Of a stretch of DNA of 64,000 nucleotides, positions 52,022 to 62,405 are shown in pieces (position 1 is the stretch's first letter; the number at the start of each line of letters is the position of its first letter). The notes below the pieces were generated by a model. That model was not told the DNA's origin and did not search any database. It worked only from the letters and a program-made list of their open reading frames with translations. Location of the stretch: positions 248,001 through 312,000 of the forward strand of contig NZ_JALIFO010000006.1 of NCBI RefSeq assembly GCF_022867805.1. The letters run 5' to 3'. The stretch comes from Cuneatibacter sp. NSJ-177. Lineage in GTDB: Bacteria; Bacillota; Clostridia; Lachnospirales; Lachnospiraceae. The translations under genes were made by a program, and so were the position numbers.

Positions 52022-55000
52022 ATGCTTCACAGAAAAACCTCGATTTACCGGCGGTTGGTGTTGCCGCTGACCGTGCTGATCTTACTGCAGGCCCTTTTTT
52101 CCTACGCCAGCGTGTATGTCAGCGGAACGGCGGATATGATCAACCAAAATGCGGTGCATGTGCTGAATCAGACGGCAGAAAACCGGAAGATTATCCTGGA
52201 AAATGAAATGATTCAGCAGTGGTCGAATTTCCAGCTGGTGACCGGAACCATCAACCAAAAACTGACTTATTTTTTAAATGAAAAGAACGTGCAGATATCC
52301 GCTTTTCTGGAAGAAGACCGTTTACAGACAGAATTTGCCTCTCTGATCTCCGAGCAGGTAATCTCGGTTTTGCGAACCAATTCTGTTACTGGAGCGTTTC
52401 TTTTTTTGAGCGGCAGGACAGAGACAGACGGCAGTCTGGCTTTGCCGGGTGTTTATTTTCGTGATCCCAATCCAAAAAATAACCCTATGGATTATTCCGA
52501 TTTGGTGATGGTGAGAGGAAATAAGAAAATATCTCATGATTTGGACATCCCCTTTGATGTGTTTTGGTCCACGGATCAGGAAGGAAATCAGGACAGCGAG
52601 TCCATGCGTTTTTTCAGTTACCCCTATCAGGAGGCATTGAAAGCGCCGGGCCTTGATTATCGGAATCTGGGATACTGGAGCCGCCCCTTTTCCCTGGGAG
52701 GGGAAGGGGATCCCTACCGGATGATTACGTATTCCGTTCCTTTGATCTACGACGATCAAACGGTCTATGGTGTATTAGGAATCGATATTTCCCAGGAATA
52801 TCTTCAGGATTTGATTCCGGCAAAGGAATTGGAAGTAGAAGAAAAGGATCAGAGCGGCTATATCATGGCTTTGGAGCGCGAAGACGGCGTGTATGAACCC
52901 TTGCTGGCTTTCGGAGCCGCCGCCAGCCAGCTGTCCCAGGACAATACCAGACTGACTTTGCAGAAAGAAGAAAATGAATTATATCTCATTTCCGGCGCAG
53001 AGCTCTTTGGCAGCAAGGCTTATGCCACAGTGCAGGAATTTTCCCTCTACAATACCAACACTCCGTTCAGCGGGGACCGCTGGGTGCTGCTGGCCGTGAC
53101 CAATTATCACCAGGTCTTCGGGCTCGGAGAGCGCCTCTTGTTCTTGGTCGGCATCGCCGTATGCCTGACTCTGGCAGTCGGCCTGTTGCTGACGAGCCTG
53201 ACGGCGTCCTTTGTCACGAGGCCGATCCGCCGTTTGGCCCAGAATATCCAGGGCGGGCTTCCGGATGTGGAGGGGATGAAGGAAACCCGGATCGAGGAGA
53301 TCGACAATTTAAGAAGGGTTCTGCAAAATCTGTTGGAGCAGCAAAAGAAAGCGGAAGAGCAGTTGTTGGAGGAGAAGGAACGCTATCTGGCGGCCCTGGA
53401 CAGCAGCACCGGAATTTTATTTGAGTATGAGTATTCCTCTGATATGGTACGGTTTTATAATGTGCGGACAGAAGGAAACGAGGAAGCGGAAGAGGGACGG
53501 CTGACCCAGACAATCCATGGGTTTGAATCGTTTTTTGACAACGACGAGATTATCTATCAGCCCGATCGGGACCGCCTGACCGAGATCATCAAATCTGAGG
53601 AACAGTATAAGCGCTGCGAGTTTCGAAGCAGCATTTTCAGCCCCGGACAGTTCCGGTGGGTGGAGATGCGTGCCAAGCTGGTGCAAAATGCCGCCGGACA
53701 GGCGACCAAGATGATCGGAAGCCTCAGCGATATTGAAGAGCGTAAGAATAAGGAACTGGAGGAGCAGGAGAACGCCAAGCGGGACAGCCTGACCGGATTG
53801 TACAACCGGGAGGAAGGCTGGAACATTCTGCTGGAGGCGACCAGACGCGGCGGCTGTCTTTTGTTCTTTGACATCGACAATTTCCAGAGTGTCAACGATA
53901 CGCTGGGCGTGATGGCAGGGAATGTTGTGCTGGAGGAAGCCGGACGCCTTTTCCGTTCTTTGATGAGGGAGCAGGATCTCGCCGTTCGCTACGGCGGAGA
54001 TGAATTCGTCGTCTGGCTGCCGGAAGTCGGCCGGGAGGAAGGGAAGGCCTTTGGCCGGAAATTGGCGGAGGCGTTCGCACGGAACTGCGGAAGCGTAATG
54101 CCGGATATCGGGATCAGCATCGGCTGTATTGAGACCGAGGGAAATCAGCCCCTGCCGCTTTTGATTGAGCGGGCTGGTAACGCTTTGCAGGAAGCCAAAC
54201 AAAAAGGCGGCCATATCATTGCTTACCGAGATATGGGCATGCAGAGAAAGGCAGAAGGCTCCATGGCGGGAAATGTGACGCCGATCACTGGCATCCCCTA
54301 TGAGTCTAATCTCAGCATTGTGTCCATCGTGTTTCATATGTTTGAAAAAGCAGAGGACATGCGCCGGGTGATGCCTGTGCTGCTGATGAAGCTGGGCGCT
54401 TATTTTCAGCTCAGCGATTTGGTGATGACCACGGCGGAACGGGATTTCTATACGACGTATGTATACTGTCAGTGGCACCGGGATGGAGAGCCTGTATCGG
54501 ATCAGGTTCAGCGGTATTCGGAGGCAGTCTACGACCATTGCGTGAATCGGATCCGGGAGAGCCGGATTTTGGAAACAGGCGGATCCAAGGGGGACTTGAG
54601 CGGGGAAGAAAAGCTCTTTTTCGCGGTTCCTGCCGGCCGGTGCGGACTTTGCATCCCGCTCTGGGCGCACGGGGATTATATCGGAAGCATCGGCTTTTTC
54701 GATCAGGATGAAGCGCGCGTTTGGACGCTGGAGGAGAAGTCCAGTCTCTCCGAGGTGGCGAAAATTATTGAGACCAATCTCAGCAAAGCGCGTTCGGATT
54801 CCGCGAGCCGCGCCAAGAGCGATTTCCTTTCGCGGATGTCCCATGAGATCCGGACGCCCATGAATGCCATCATTGGAATGACGGAGGTGGCGAAATCAGC
54901 TCCTGAACTTCCAGAGAAAGCGGCGGACTGTCTGGGCAAAATCGAGATTTCTTCCCGCTATCTCCTGTCTTTGATCAATGACATCCTGGATATGTCCCGG

Positions 55001-55954
55001 ATTGAAAGCGGAAAAATGCAGCTGGCGGAGACGGATTTCGATCTGGATCAACAGTTATTGGAGATTGAAACCGTGATCCGTACCCAGGCGGAGGCAAAAA
55101 AACAGAATTTTCAGCTGGAAAAAGACCTGCCGCATCCCTGGGTGGTTGGGGATGGAATGCGCCTGAGCCAGGTTCTGGTGAACCTGCTCAGCAATGCCGT
55201 CAAGTTTACACCGGAAGGCGGAAGGGTTCGTCTTGTGGTGCGGCAGGAAATCCAAGCAGCAAAATGCAGTCTTTATTTCTCCGTCAAAGATAACGGAATC
55301 GGAGTCAGCGAGGCCAACCGGGAACGGATTTTCCACGCTTTTGAGCAGGAAAGCGACACGACAGCCAGCCAGTTCGGAGGGACCGGACTGGGCCTTGCGA
55401 TCAGCAACAGCCTGGTTCAGATGATGGGCGGTAATCCCATTCATCTGGAAAGCGAGGAGGGAAAGGGAAGCGAATTCACCTTCTCCCTGCGGCTGAATCT
55501 TGCGGAGGGGGTCCGAAAATCCGCTCATGTGGAGGAAACGATCTTCCACTTTGACGGACGGCGGGTTCTTTTGGTCGAGGACAATGATCTGAACGTGGAG
55601 ATTGCCAAGACACTTTTAGAGATGCACGGATTTCAGGTGGAGACGGCGGAAAACGGCAAGGTCGCTGTGGAACGGTTTGGATCGTCTCCGGCCGGTTACT
55701 ATGATGCGGTGCTGATGGATATCCGGATGCCGGTTATGGATGGGTTGGAAGCGACCAGAAGGATTCGAAAACTGAACCGGGAGGACGCCCGGCAGGTGCC
55801 GATTATCGCCATGACGGCCAATGCCTTCGACGAGGACATGAAAAAGTCGGTGGAAAGCGGAATGAACGGCCACCTGACAAAGCCGGTGGATTTTGAAAAA
55901 CTGAGCCGGATGCTTCAGGAGCTGTTTGAAAAAAGAGAAAGACGAGATACATAA
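52022..55954 (+). CDS. Hybrid sensor histidine kinase with diguanylate cyclase domain
   Basis: A multidomain membrane protein of 1310 residues. Two membrane segments (about 10-32 and 370-395) enclose a Cache-like extracellular sensor. A PAS-like domain (about 450-575) is followed by a GGDEF domain with motif YGGDEF at 657-662 and the product-inhibition motif RxxD (REQD) five residues before it, so both sites look intact. A GAF-like region (about 760-920) precedes the HisKA site [10 protein letters not shown] (H941), the HATPase (N box [13 protein letters not shown] box GTGLGLAIS) and a C-terminal receiver with D1233 in LMDIRMP. ATG 52022 follows AAGGAG. It has no separate receiver partner nearby. 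Confidence 0.92.
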   Translation: MLHRKTSIYRRLVLPLTVLILLQALFSYASVYVSGTADMINQNAVHVLNQTAENRKIILENEMIQQWSNFQLVTGTINQKLTYFLNEKNVQISAFLEEDRLQTEFASLISEQVISVLRTNSVTGAFLFLSGRTETDGSLALPGVYFRDPNPKNNPMDYSDLVMVRGNKKISHDLDIPFDVFWSTDQEGNQDSESMRFFSYPYQEALKAPGLDYRNLGYWSRPFSLGGEGDPYRMITYSVPLIYDDQTVYGVLGIDISQEYLQDLIPAKELEVEEKDQSGYIMALEREDGVYEPLLAFGAAASQLSQDNTRLTLQKEENELYLISGAELFGSKAYATVQEFSLYNTNTPFSGDRWVLLAVTNYHQVFGLGERLLFLVGIAVCLTLAVGLLLTSLTASFVTRPIRRLAQNIQGGLPDVEGMKETRIEEIDNLRRVLQNLLEQQKKAEEQLLEEKERYLAALDSSTGILFEYEYSSDMVRFYNVRTEGNEEAEEGRLTQTIHGFESFFDNDEIIYQPDRDRLTEIIKSEEQYKRCEFRSSIFSPGQFRWVEMRAKLVQNAAGQATKMIGSLSDIEERKNKELEEQENAKRDSLTGLYNREEGWNILLEATRRGGCLLFFDIDNFQSVNDTLGVMAGNVVLEEAGRLFRSLMREQDLAVRYGGDEFVVWLPEVGREEGKAFGRKLAEAFARNCGSVMPDIGISIGCIETEGNQPLPLLIERAGNALQEAKQKGGHIIAYRDMGMQRKAEGSMAGNVTPITGIPYESNLSIVSIVFHMFEKAEDMRRVMPVLLMKLGAYFQLSDLVMTTAERDFYTTYVYCQWHRDGEPVSDQVQRYSEAVYDHCVNRIRESRILETGGSKGDLSGEEKLFFAVPAGRCGLCIPLWAHGDYIGSIGFFDQDEARVWTLEEKSSLSEVAKIIETNLSKARSDSASRAKSDFLSRMSHEIRTPMNAIIGMTEVAKSAPELPEKAADCLGKIEISSRYLLSLINDILDMSRIESGKMQLAETDFDLDQQLLEIETVIRTQAEAKKQNFQLEKDLPHPWVVGDGMRLSQVLVNLLSNAVKFTPEGGRVRLVVRQEIQAAKCSLYFSVKDNGIGVSEANRERIFHAFEQESDTTASQFGGTGLGLAISNSLVQMMGGNPIHLESEEGKGSEFTFSLRLNLAEGVRKSAHVEETIFHFDGRRVLLVEDNDLNVEIAKTLLEMHGFQVETAENGKVAVERFGSSPAGYYDAVLMDIRMPVMDGLEATRRIRKLNREDARQVPIIAMTANAFDEDMKKSVESGMNGHLTKPVDFEKLSRMLQELFEKRERRDT

Positions 55955-55962
55955 GAGCATAG

Positions 55963-56008
55963 GAATCTTGCCGCTCAAAAATATGCGGCAAGATTCCATA
56001 CTTTTTTT
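55963..56008 (+). terminator. Terminator after the hybrid kinase gene
   Basis: A 12-bp stem (55963-55974 with 55985-55996), then CATAC and seven T (56002-56008). Confidence 0.65.
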
Positions 56009-56017
56009 CGAAAGCCC

Positions 56018-56046
56018 TTGACTTTATATGAAAAGTGATGTAAAAT
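56018..56046 (+). promoter_or_regulatory. Promoter for tRNA-Arg
   Basis: TTGACT (56018-56023), 17-bp spacer, TAAAAT (56041-56046), about 26 bp before the tRNA start would be expected at +1 near 56053. Confidence 0.7.
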
Positions 56047-56078
56047 CTAGTTTCAGATGCGGGAAGTTCCCGTGATAA

Positions 56079-56152
<74 letters not shown>

Positions 56153-56195
56153 TTTTACCGTGAATCAAACAGTTTCCAGAATTTATAATCTATCA

Positions 56196-56431
56196 AAGAA
56201 AAAGGCGCAGATGGCGCACAGTAGCATTGGAATTTCCGACAGAGAGGGAGAATCACCGGCTGTAAGTTTTCCCAGGTTCCTTTCCAAGAGCGAATTTCCC
56301 GCCGGAGCCGCGTCCCCGAACTAGAATTAAGGGGCGACGTATCTGCACGTTACGCAGCGAGAGAGCCTGTGAGAACAGGAATTAGGGTGGTACCGCGATG
56401 ACCTCGTCCCTTTTGGGATGGAGGTTTTTTT
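56196..56431 (+). promoter_or_regulatory. T-box leader of pheST
   Basis: The conserved T-box sequence AGGGTGGTACCGCG is at 56384-56397, followed by the terminator stem (56401-56410 with 56415-56425) and seven T. Upstream sequence contains GAGAGGGAG (AG-bulge type) and a specifier-like GAATTTC near 56291, consistent with Phe codons. A perfect TATAAT at 56184-56189 lacks a good -35 and may be the promoter. Uncharged tRNA-Phe would favour read-through into pheS. Confidence 0.88.
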
Positions 56432-56513
56432 ATTTCCTATTATATCAAAAATTGAGACGGTAAGAATTTTTCTGGGAAGGCGCTGCTTCCCAAAAATCCT
56501 AAAGGAGGAAGTC

Positions 56514-57533
56514 ATGAAGGAAAAATTAGAAAAAATACGGCAGGAAGCGCTGGCAAAGATGGAGGACCTGGGCAACATGGAGGCCCTCAATGAGATCCGC
56601 GTCGCCTACCTGGGCAAAAAAGGACAGCTGACCGAACTCTTAAAGAGTATGAAGGAAGTCGCGCCGGAAGACCGCCCGAAGGTGGGTCAGATGGTAAACG
56701 AAGCCCGCGCCGAGCTGGAGGGAAAGCTGGAGGCAAAAAAGGCGGAGCTGGCGGCCAAGGCCAGAGAGCTGCAGCTTCGCTCCGAAGTCATTGATGTGAC
56801 CCTGCCTGCGAAGAGAAACCGCGTCGGCCACCGTCACCCCAACACCATCGCCCTCGAAGAGGTGGAGCGGATCTTTATCGGCATGGGCTACGAGGTCGTG
56901 GAAGGCCCGGAGGTGGAGTACGATTACTATAACTTTGAAGCGCTGAACATTCCTGCCAATCATCCGGCCAAAGATGAGCAGGATACCTTCTATATTAATA
57001 AGGATATTGTTCTGCGGACCCAGACGTCGCCGGTGCAGGTGCGTGTGATGGAGCAGCAAAAGCCCCCGATTCGTGTGATTGCGCCGGGCCGCGTGTTCCG
57101 TTCCGATGAGGTGGACGCCACCCACTCCCCTTCATTTCATCAGATCGAGGGCTTGGTCATCGACAAGGGGATTACCTTCTCCGACTTGAAGGGAACGCTG
57201 CAGCAGTTCGCCCGCGAGCTGTTCGGGCCGGAAACCCGCGTGAAATTCCGCCCTCACCATTTCCCGTTCACCGAGCCGTCTGCGGAGGTGGATGTCTCCT
57301 GCTTTAAGTGCGGCGGTAAGGGCTGCCGGATGTGCAAGGGTTCCGGCTGGATCGAGATCCTAGGCTGCGGCATGGTGCATCCGAAGGTGCTGCGGATGAG
57401 CGGAATTGATCCCGACGTTTATTCCGGCTTTGCCTTTGGCGTAGGCCTGGAGCGGATCGCCCTGCTGAAATATGAGATTGACGACATGAGACTTCTCTAT
57501 GAGAACGACGACCGCTTCTTAAAGCAGTTCTAA
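56514..57533 (+). CDS. pheS: Phenylalanine-tRNA ligase alpha subunit
   Basis: Class II aminoacyl-tRNA synthetase catalytic subunit of 339 residues, paired with PheT. An N-terminal coiled coil (about 1-85) binds tRNA. Motif 2 is in RVFRSDEVDATHSPSFHQIEG in two stretches, followed by motif 3 FGVGLERIALLKY near residue 310. A short Cys pair run FKCGGKGCRMCKGSG near 265 is typical of bacterial PheS. ATG 56514 follows AAAGGAGG; earlier in-frame starts lie inside the T-box terminator. Confidence 0.97.
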   Translation: MKEKLEKIRQEALAKMEDLGNMEALNEIRVAYLGKKGQLTELLKSMKEVAPEDRPKVGQMVNEARAELEGKLEAKKAELAAKARELQLRSEVIDVTLPAKRNRVGHRHPNTIALEEVERIFIGMGYEVVEGPEVEYDYYNFEALNIPANHPAKDEQDTFYINKDIVLRTQTSPVQVRVMEQQKPPIRVIAPGRVFRSDEVDATHSPSFHQIEGLVIDKGITFSDLKGTLQQFARELFGPETRVKFRPHHFPFTEPSAEVDVSCFKCGGKGCRMCKGSGWIEILGCGMVHPKVLRMSGIDPDVYSGFAFGVGLERIALLKYEIDDMRLLYENDDRFLKQF

Positions 57534-57557
57534 CACCGGAAAAGAAAGGAAACGGAA

Positions 57558-59978
57558 ATGAATACAGCATATTCTTGGATTAAAGCATATATTCCGGATC
57601 TGGACGTGGCACCGCAGGAGTATACGGATGCGATGACGCTGACCGGAACGAAGGTAGAAGGATTTACCAAACTGGACAAGAACCTGGAGAAAATTGTGGC
57701 CGGCGAGATTACCTCGATCGAGCCTCACCCTGACGCTGATAAGCTGATCATTTGCCGGGTGGATGTTGGAAATGAGATTCTCCAGATCGTCACGGGCGCA
57801 AAGAATATAAAAGTCGGCGACAAGGTGCCGGTGGTTCAAGACGGCGGCCGTGTGGCCGGCGGCCATGACGGCGGCCCGATGCCGGAAGAAGGAATTAAGA
57901 TTAAAAAAGGAAAGCTCCGCGGAGTCATGTCCTACGGTATGCTCTGCTCCATCGAGGAGCTGGGCTCTTCCCGTGACATGTATCCGGACGCGCCGGAGGA
58001 AGGGATCTACATCCTTCCGGAGGATGTGGAGGTAGGCGCTGATGCTGTGGAAATCCTGGGGCTCCACGATACGGTATTTGAATATGAAATCACCTCCAAC
58101 CGGGTGGACTGCTACAGCGTGCTTGGAATCGCCAGGGAAGCGGCGGCCACGTTCCGCAAAGAATTTGTTCCTCCGGAAGTCCGTGAAGTCGGAAATAAGG
58201 AAGATGTGAACGACTATATCAAGGTGGAAGTAAAAGACGGTAATCTCTGCCCCCGCTACTGCGCCAGGGTCGTGAAAAACATCAAGCTGGGGCCGTCGCC
58301 CGAATGGATGCAGCGCCGTCTGGCGGCCAGCGGCATCCGGCCGATCAACAATATCGTGGATATCACCAACTATGTGATGGAAGAATACGGCCAGCCGATG
58401 CACGCCTATGATCTGGATCAGGTGGCGGATCACAAGATCGTGGTAAAGCGCGCCGAGGACGGCCAGGAATTCCAGACGCTGGACGGCCAGATCCGGAAAT
58501 TGGATCACAATATTTTAACCATATGCGACGGGGAGAAGGCTGTCGGCATCGCCGGAATCATGGGCGGGGAAAATTCCAAGATCACCGACGACGTGCAGAC
58601 CATGCTCTTTGAGGCGGCCTGCTTCGACGGGACCAACATCCGGCTCTCGGCCAAACGTCTGGGCCTTCGGACCGAAGCATCCGGCAAATTTGAAAAGGGA
58701 CTGGATCCCAACAACGCCGAAGCGGCGATCAACCGCGCCTGCCAGCTGATCGAGGAGCTGGGCTGCGGGGAAGTGGTCGGCGGCATCGTAGACGTTTACA
58801 CGACGGCTCTGGGGCCGAAGCGCATTGCCTTCCGCCCGGACTGGGCCAATGAATTCCTGGGAACGCAGATTTCCAAGGGAGAGATGCTGAAATATTTTGA
58901 GAAAATTGATCTGGAATACGATGATATCACCGAGGAGGTCATTGTTCCTTCGTTCCGCCAGGACCTGGAATGCGAAGCGGATCTGGCCGAGGAAGTGGCC
59001 CGTTTCTATGGATACGATAAAATTCCGACCACTCTGCCCCGCGGCGAGGCGACCACCGGAAAGCTTTCCTTCAAGCTCCGGATCGAGGAAGTGGCCAGGG
59101 ATGTGGCCGAATTCTGCGGATTCAGTCAGGGGATGACGTATTCTTTTGAGAGCCCGAAGGTATTTGACAAGCTGCTTTTGCCGGAAGATTCGCCTCTGCG
59201 CCGGACCGTGACGATTTTAAATCCGCTGGGCGAGGATTTCAGCATCATGCGGACGCTGCCCTTGAACGGAATGCTGACGTCCCTCTCCACCAACTATAAC
59301 CGGAGAAATAAAGATGTCCGTCTGTATGAGCTGGCCAACATCTATCTGCCGAAGGCGCTGCCCCTGACCGAGCTGCCGGAGGAGCGGATGCAGTTTACCC
59401 TTGGTTTTTACGGGGACGGCGATTTCTTTACGATGAAGGGCGTCATCGAGGAGTTTTTTGAGAAGATCGGCCTGCACGAAAAGATTCATTATAATCCGGA
59501 AGGCGGCAAGCCGTTCCTGCATCCGGGACGTCAGGCAGAGCTTTCCTACGGGGATATCGTGGTCGGCTATATGGGCGAGCTTCATCCCCAGGCGGCGGAT
59601 AACTACGGCATCGGAGAGCGGACTTATGTGGCGGTCATCGATATGCCGGCCGTGATTCCGATGGCGACCTTTGACCGGAAATACGATGGGATCGCCAAAT
59701 TCCCGGCTGTGACCCGCGATATCAGCATGGTGATGAAGAAGGACATCAGAGTCGGGCAGATCGAAGAGATCCTGGAGAAGAAGGGAGGCAAGCTTCTGGA
59801 GAGCTATCGAATGTTCGATCTCTACGAGGGAGCTCAGATCAAGGCGGGCTACAAATCCGTGGCCTACAGCGTCACCTTCCGGGCGAAGGACCGGACCCTG
59901 GAAGATAAGGATGTCAATGAGGTGATGAATAAGATTCTGGGCGCTCTGAAAGATTTGGGGGTAGAGCTTCGCTCCTGA
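57558..59978 (+). CDS. pheT: Phenylalanine-tRNA ligase beta subunit
   Basis: A protein of 806 residues, normal for the long bacterial form. The N-terminal EMAP/OB-fold region (about 40-150, ITSIEPHPDADKLIICRVDVG in two stretches) is followed by B3/B4 editing domains, B5, the catalytic-like core and the C-terminal ferredoxin-fold anticodon-binding domain ending LGALKDLGVELRS. It begins 24 bp after pheS, with AAAGGAAA upstream. A bidirectional terminator follows. Confidence 0.97.
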   Translation: MNTAYSWIKAYIPDLDVAPQEYTDAMTLTGTKVEGFTKLDKNLEKIVAGEITSIEPHPDADKLIICRVDVGNEILQIVTGAKNIKVGDKVPVVQDGGRVAGGHDGGPMPEEGIKIKKGKLRGVMSYGMLCSIEELGSSRDMYPDAPEEGIYILPEDVEVGADAVEILGLHDTVFEYEITSNRVDCYSVLGIAREAAATFRKEFVPPEVREVGNKEDVNDYIKVEVKDGNLCPRYCARVVKNIKLGPSPEWMQRRLAASGIRPINNIVDITNYVMEEYGQPMHAYDLDQVADHKIVVKRAEDGQEFQTLDGQIRKLDHNILTICDGEKAVGIAGIMGGENSKITDDVQTMLFEAACFDGTNIRLSAKRLGLRTEASGKFEKGLDPNNAEAAINRACQLIEELGCGEVVGGIVDVYTTALGPKRIAFRPDWANEFLGTQISKGEMLKYFEKIDLEYDDITEEVIVPSFRQDLECEADLAEEVARFYGYDKIPTTLPRGEATTGKLSFKLRIEEVARDVAEFCGFSQGMTYSFESPKVFDKLLLPEDSPLRRTVTILNPLGEDFSIMRTLPLNGMLTSLSTNYNRRNKDVRLYELANIYLPKALPLTELPEERMQFTLGFYGDGDFFTMKGVIEEFFEKIGLHEKIHYNPEGGKPFLHPGRQAELSYGDIVVGYMGELHPQAADNYGIGERTYVAVIDMPAVIPMATFDRKYDGIAKFPAVTRDISMVMKKDIRVGQIEEILEKKGGKLLESYRMFDLYEGAQIKAGYKSVAYSVTFRAKDRTLEDKDVNEVMNKILGALKDLGVELRS

Positions 59979-60039
59979 TTTTGAACGAAAACGGCATCCC
60001 AGCGCGAAAGTCTGGATACCGGAGATGAATGGAGAATAG

Positions 60040-60085
60040 AAAAACGCTTTGGCATAGAAGATATCTTCTGTCAAAGCGTTTTTTT
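60040..60085. terminator. Bidirectional terminator between pheT and chromate transporter genes
   Basis: Outer 12-bp arms (60040-60051 with 60072-60083) begin in A5 and end in T, so each strand has a T-run. The inner loop contains the palindrome AGAAGATATCTTCT. Confidence 0.9.
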
Positions 60086-60088
60086 CGA

Positions 60089-60643
60089 TTAAATCAAGGA
60101 GAGCAGTCCTCCGGCCGCTCCGCACAACGTCATCAGCAAAATGGGATTGGCGCGGAATTTCCTTAGACAAAAGAAGGTCCCGGAGAACAGCAGTACGGCG
60201 GGAAGATCCAGCTGGGAGAGAACCGGAAGCCCATCGCTCCCAAAAAAGGTTAAGAGCAGAATGGTTCCGGCTGCGGAGGCAATCAGGCCCAGGGAGGCTG
60301 ATTTCAGGCCGCACAGCAATTCAAAAATTATTTTGGAATCCCGGTGTCTCTGAAAAAAGCGGTACAGAGACAGGGAGATCACAATACCGCAGATGACGCA
60401 CCCGGCCGTGGCTGCCACGGCTCCGGCGACTCCGGCCATCCGCATGCCGACAAAGGTGGACGTATTGACTGCCAGGGGGCCGGGCGTCATCTGGGAGATG
60501 GCAATGATGTCGGTAAAGGCCTGCTCAGAAAGCCAGCCTTGATTTTTTACGATTTCGGTCTGAATCATCGGAATGATGGCATAGCCGCCTCCGATACTGA
60601 GAAGGCCGATTCGGACGAAGAGGAAAAATAAGGTGATCAGCAT
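60089..60643 (-). CDS. Chromate transporter subunit (half ChrA)
   Basis: A membrane protein of 184 residues, one of two short CHR-family halves. The family motif GLLSIGGGYAIIPMIQTEIV lies near residue 12, with ISQMTPGPLAVNTSTFVG near 45 and several later hydrophobic segments. Transport of chromate or sulfate is the family function; the true substrate is not shown. It overlaps the other half by 7 bp and ends next to the bidirectional terminator. Confidence 0.9.
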   Translation of the reverse strand: MLITLFFLFVRIGLLSIGGGYAIIPMIQTEIVKNQGWLSEQAFTDIIAISQMTPGPLAVNTSTFVGMRMAGVAGAVAATAGCVICGIVISLSLYRFFQRHRDSKIIFELLCGLKSASLGLIASAAGTILLLTFFGSDGLPVLSQLDLPAVLLFSGTFFCLRKFRANPILLMTLCGAAGGLLSLI

Positions 60644-61233
60644 TTCGGGATCTTTTCCTCCTTTTTCATTTTTTGTGCCCGGATGTTCCGCCCCCAGGTC
60701 CGCAGAAGACAGAGAGCGCAGGAAAACAGCAGAATCCAGACCGCTCCAATCTCAAAAATAAAATTGGCGGCAAAGCAGGCGGGTGCCAGCAATGTCAGAA
60801 AGCGGGAGTGTTCTCCGGTGATGATCCGGTACATATCCACAACGTAATCCACCATCAAAGCCGCGGCCCCGGCCTGCATCCCGGCCAATACCGCGGAGAC
60901 CACCGGGTTCGAGGCAAAGGCGTCATACCAGACCGAGACGGCGGAAAGGATGAGGAGGGGAGGGAGCACGGCAGACACACAGCTGACCGCGGCTCCGGCG
61001 GCCCCGGCTGTCCGGTAACCGGCCAGGGCGGACAGATTGATGGCGATGGCTCCGGGGGAAGACTGGGCGGTGGCAGCCATCTCCACCAGCTCTTCCTCGG
61101 AAAAAAGTTCCTTTTTCCGGACAAAATATTTCCGCACCATGGGAACGACCACGTAACCGCCTCCAAAGGTAAAGGCGCTCAAGAAAAAATTGATGCCGAA
61201 CAGCCAGGCGCAGAGCTTCCATTTTTTTGGCAT
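60637..61233 (-). CDS. Chromate transporter subunit (half ChrA)
   Basis: A membrane protein of 198 residues and the first gene of the pair. FTFGGGYVVVPMVRKYFV lies near residue 20 and AATAQSSPGAIAINLSALAG near 50. Two half-sized CHR proteins form a heterodimer in bacteria with the split type. ATG 61233 follows a GAGGAT-like site. The divergent LysR-type gene 176 bp away is the likely regulator. Confidence 0.9.
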   Translation of the reverse strand: MPKKWKLCAWLFGINFFLSAFTFGGGYVVVPMVRKYFVRKKELFSEEELVEMAATAQSSPGAIAINLSALAGYRTAGAAGAAVSCVSAVLPPLLILSAVSVWYDAFASNPVVSAVLAGMQAGAAALMVDYVVDMYRIITGEHSRFLTLLAPACFAANFIFEIGAVWILLFSCALCLLRTWGRNIRAQKMKKEEKIPKC

Positions 61234-61324
61234 GGGAAATCCTCCGTTTAGAAATCATATTCCGCAGAGAGTCCCCGTTTTGATCTGTCTGCGGGCCGCC
61301 TCCCTGCCGGTTTGCCTGCCTGTG

Positions 61325-61353
61325 ATTATACCTCTTGCCATGCCATATGTAAA
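61325..61353 (-). promoter_or_regulatory. Promoter for the chromate transporter genes
   Basis: Minus strand: TTTACA (61348-61353), 17-bp spacer, TATAAT (61325-61330). It overlaps the opposite promoter by 19 bp. Confidence 0.7.
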
Positions 61354-61363
61354 ATGATATAAT
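61335..61363 (+). promoter_or_regulatory. Promoter for the LysR-type gene
   Basis: TTGCCA (61335-61340), 17-bp spacer, TATAAT (61358-61363), 46 bp ahead of ATG 61410. It lies across the divergent promoter. Confidence 0.7.
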
Positions 61364-61409
61364 TTTGTATAAACCATGAATAAAACTAATGACAAAGGCG
61401 GTTGTCACC

Positions 61410-62321
61410 ATGAATCTCAGGCACTACGAGGTATTCCAGGCTGTGGCGGAAACAGGAAGCCTCACCCAGGCGGCCGAGCGTCTGGCCGTCACCCAATCGG
61501 CGGTTTCCCATGCGATCCGGGAGCTGGAGGAGGGGGCCGGCACCATTTTGGTGGAGCGGCGCCCCAGAGGGATCCGGCTGACCCGCGCGGGAATTTTGCT
61601 TTTGGAGGATGCGGTTCCTTTTCTCGCATCCTGGGAAAGGCTGTCGGAAAAACTGCCGAAGCTGGAGCAGCAGGCTCCGCTGCGGCTTGCATCCAGCATC
61701 ACGATAGCAGTGCATTTTTCCCCCTATTTCTTAAAACAGTTTGCCCGGATCTTTCCAGAGACGCCGGTGGAAACCCAGGTGGTCAGCGCTTCCTGCGCGG
61801 CGGATCTGTTGAGAGAAGGAAAAGCAGACTTGGCGCTGCTGGAAGGAGTGATGCCGGAGGGGCCGTTTATCGGGAGGGTGTTTGGCTCCTATGGGATCCG
61901 GGCCTTTGGCTCGCCGGAGTTTTTTACGCGGACTGAACCGATGTCCATGGAGGAACTCTGCCGGCAGCCGCTGCTTCTCCGGGAGACCGGGAGCGCAATC
62001 AGGGATACGGTGGACAGCGCTCTCTTATTAAAAGGGTTTACCGTGCGCCCGAAGATCACAAGCGTCAATTCCCAGGCGCTGATCGAGGCCGCCAAGGCAG
62101 GGCTTGGCATCACGGTGCTGCCGGAGCTTCTGGTTCAGAAGGAGTTGAGCGAGGGAACCTTGGCGTCTGTGGAGGCGGAAGGCTTTCCTCTGTCAAACGC
62201 CATGTCGGCGGTTTACCGGTCCGATAGCCGGGTGACTGCGGTTTTGGAGGGCTTTTTGCAGGTGATCGGACGGTTGGGGGAGAAACGGGAAGAAGGATGG
62301 AGCGGCGAAAGCGTGCAATAG
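61410..62321 (+). CDS. LysR-family transcriptional regulator
   Basis: A regulator of 303 residues. The N-terminal winged-helix has MNLRHYEVFQAVAETGSL and AAERLAVTQSAVSHAIRELE; the C-terminal half is the effector-binding type-II fold (about 90-300). It starts at ATG 61410, with a weak AAAGG upstream. It is divergent from the chromate transporter pair, with overlapping promoters; co-inducer unknown. Auto-repression together with activation of the transporter pair is the usual pattern in this family. Confidence 0.9.
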   Translation: MNLRHYEVFQAVAETGSLTQAAERLAVTQSAVSHAIRELEEGAGTILVERRPRGIRLTRAGILLLEDAVPFLASWERLSEKLPKLEQQAPLRLASSITIAVHFSPYFLKQFARIFPETPVETQVVSASCAADLLREGKADLALLEGVMPEGPFIGRVFGSYGIRAFGSPEFFTRTEPMSMEELCRQPLLLRETGSAIRDTVDSALLLKGFTVRPKITSVNSQALIEAAKAGLGITVLPELLVQKELSEGTLASVEAEGFPLSNAMSAVYRSDSRVTAVLEGFLQVIGRLGEKREEGWSGESVQ

Positions 62322-62345
62322 AGAATAGATTTTAATGGAAAAAGC

Positions 62346-62374
62346 TTGTATTTCACTGCTGTTTATGCTATAAT
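62346..62374 (+). promoter_or_regulatory. SigA promoter for secG
   Basis: TTGTAT (62346-62351), 17-bp spacer, perfect TATAAT (62369-62374), 31 bp before the ATG. Confidence 0.75.
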
Positions 62375-62405
62375 CTTTAACGTATGACCATTAGGAGGAA
62401 CGGAC

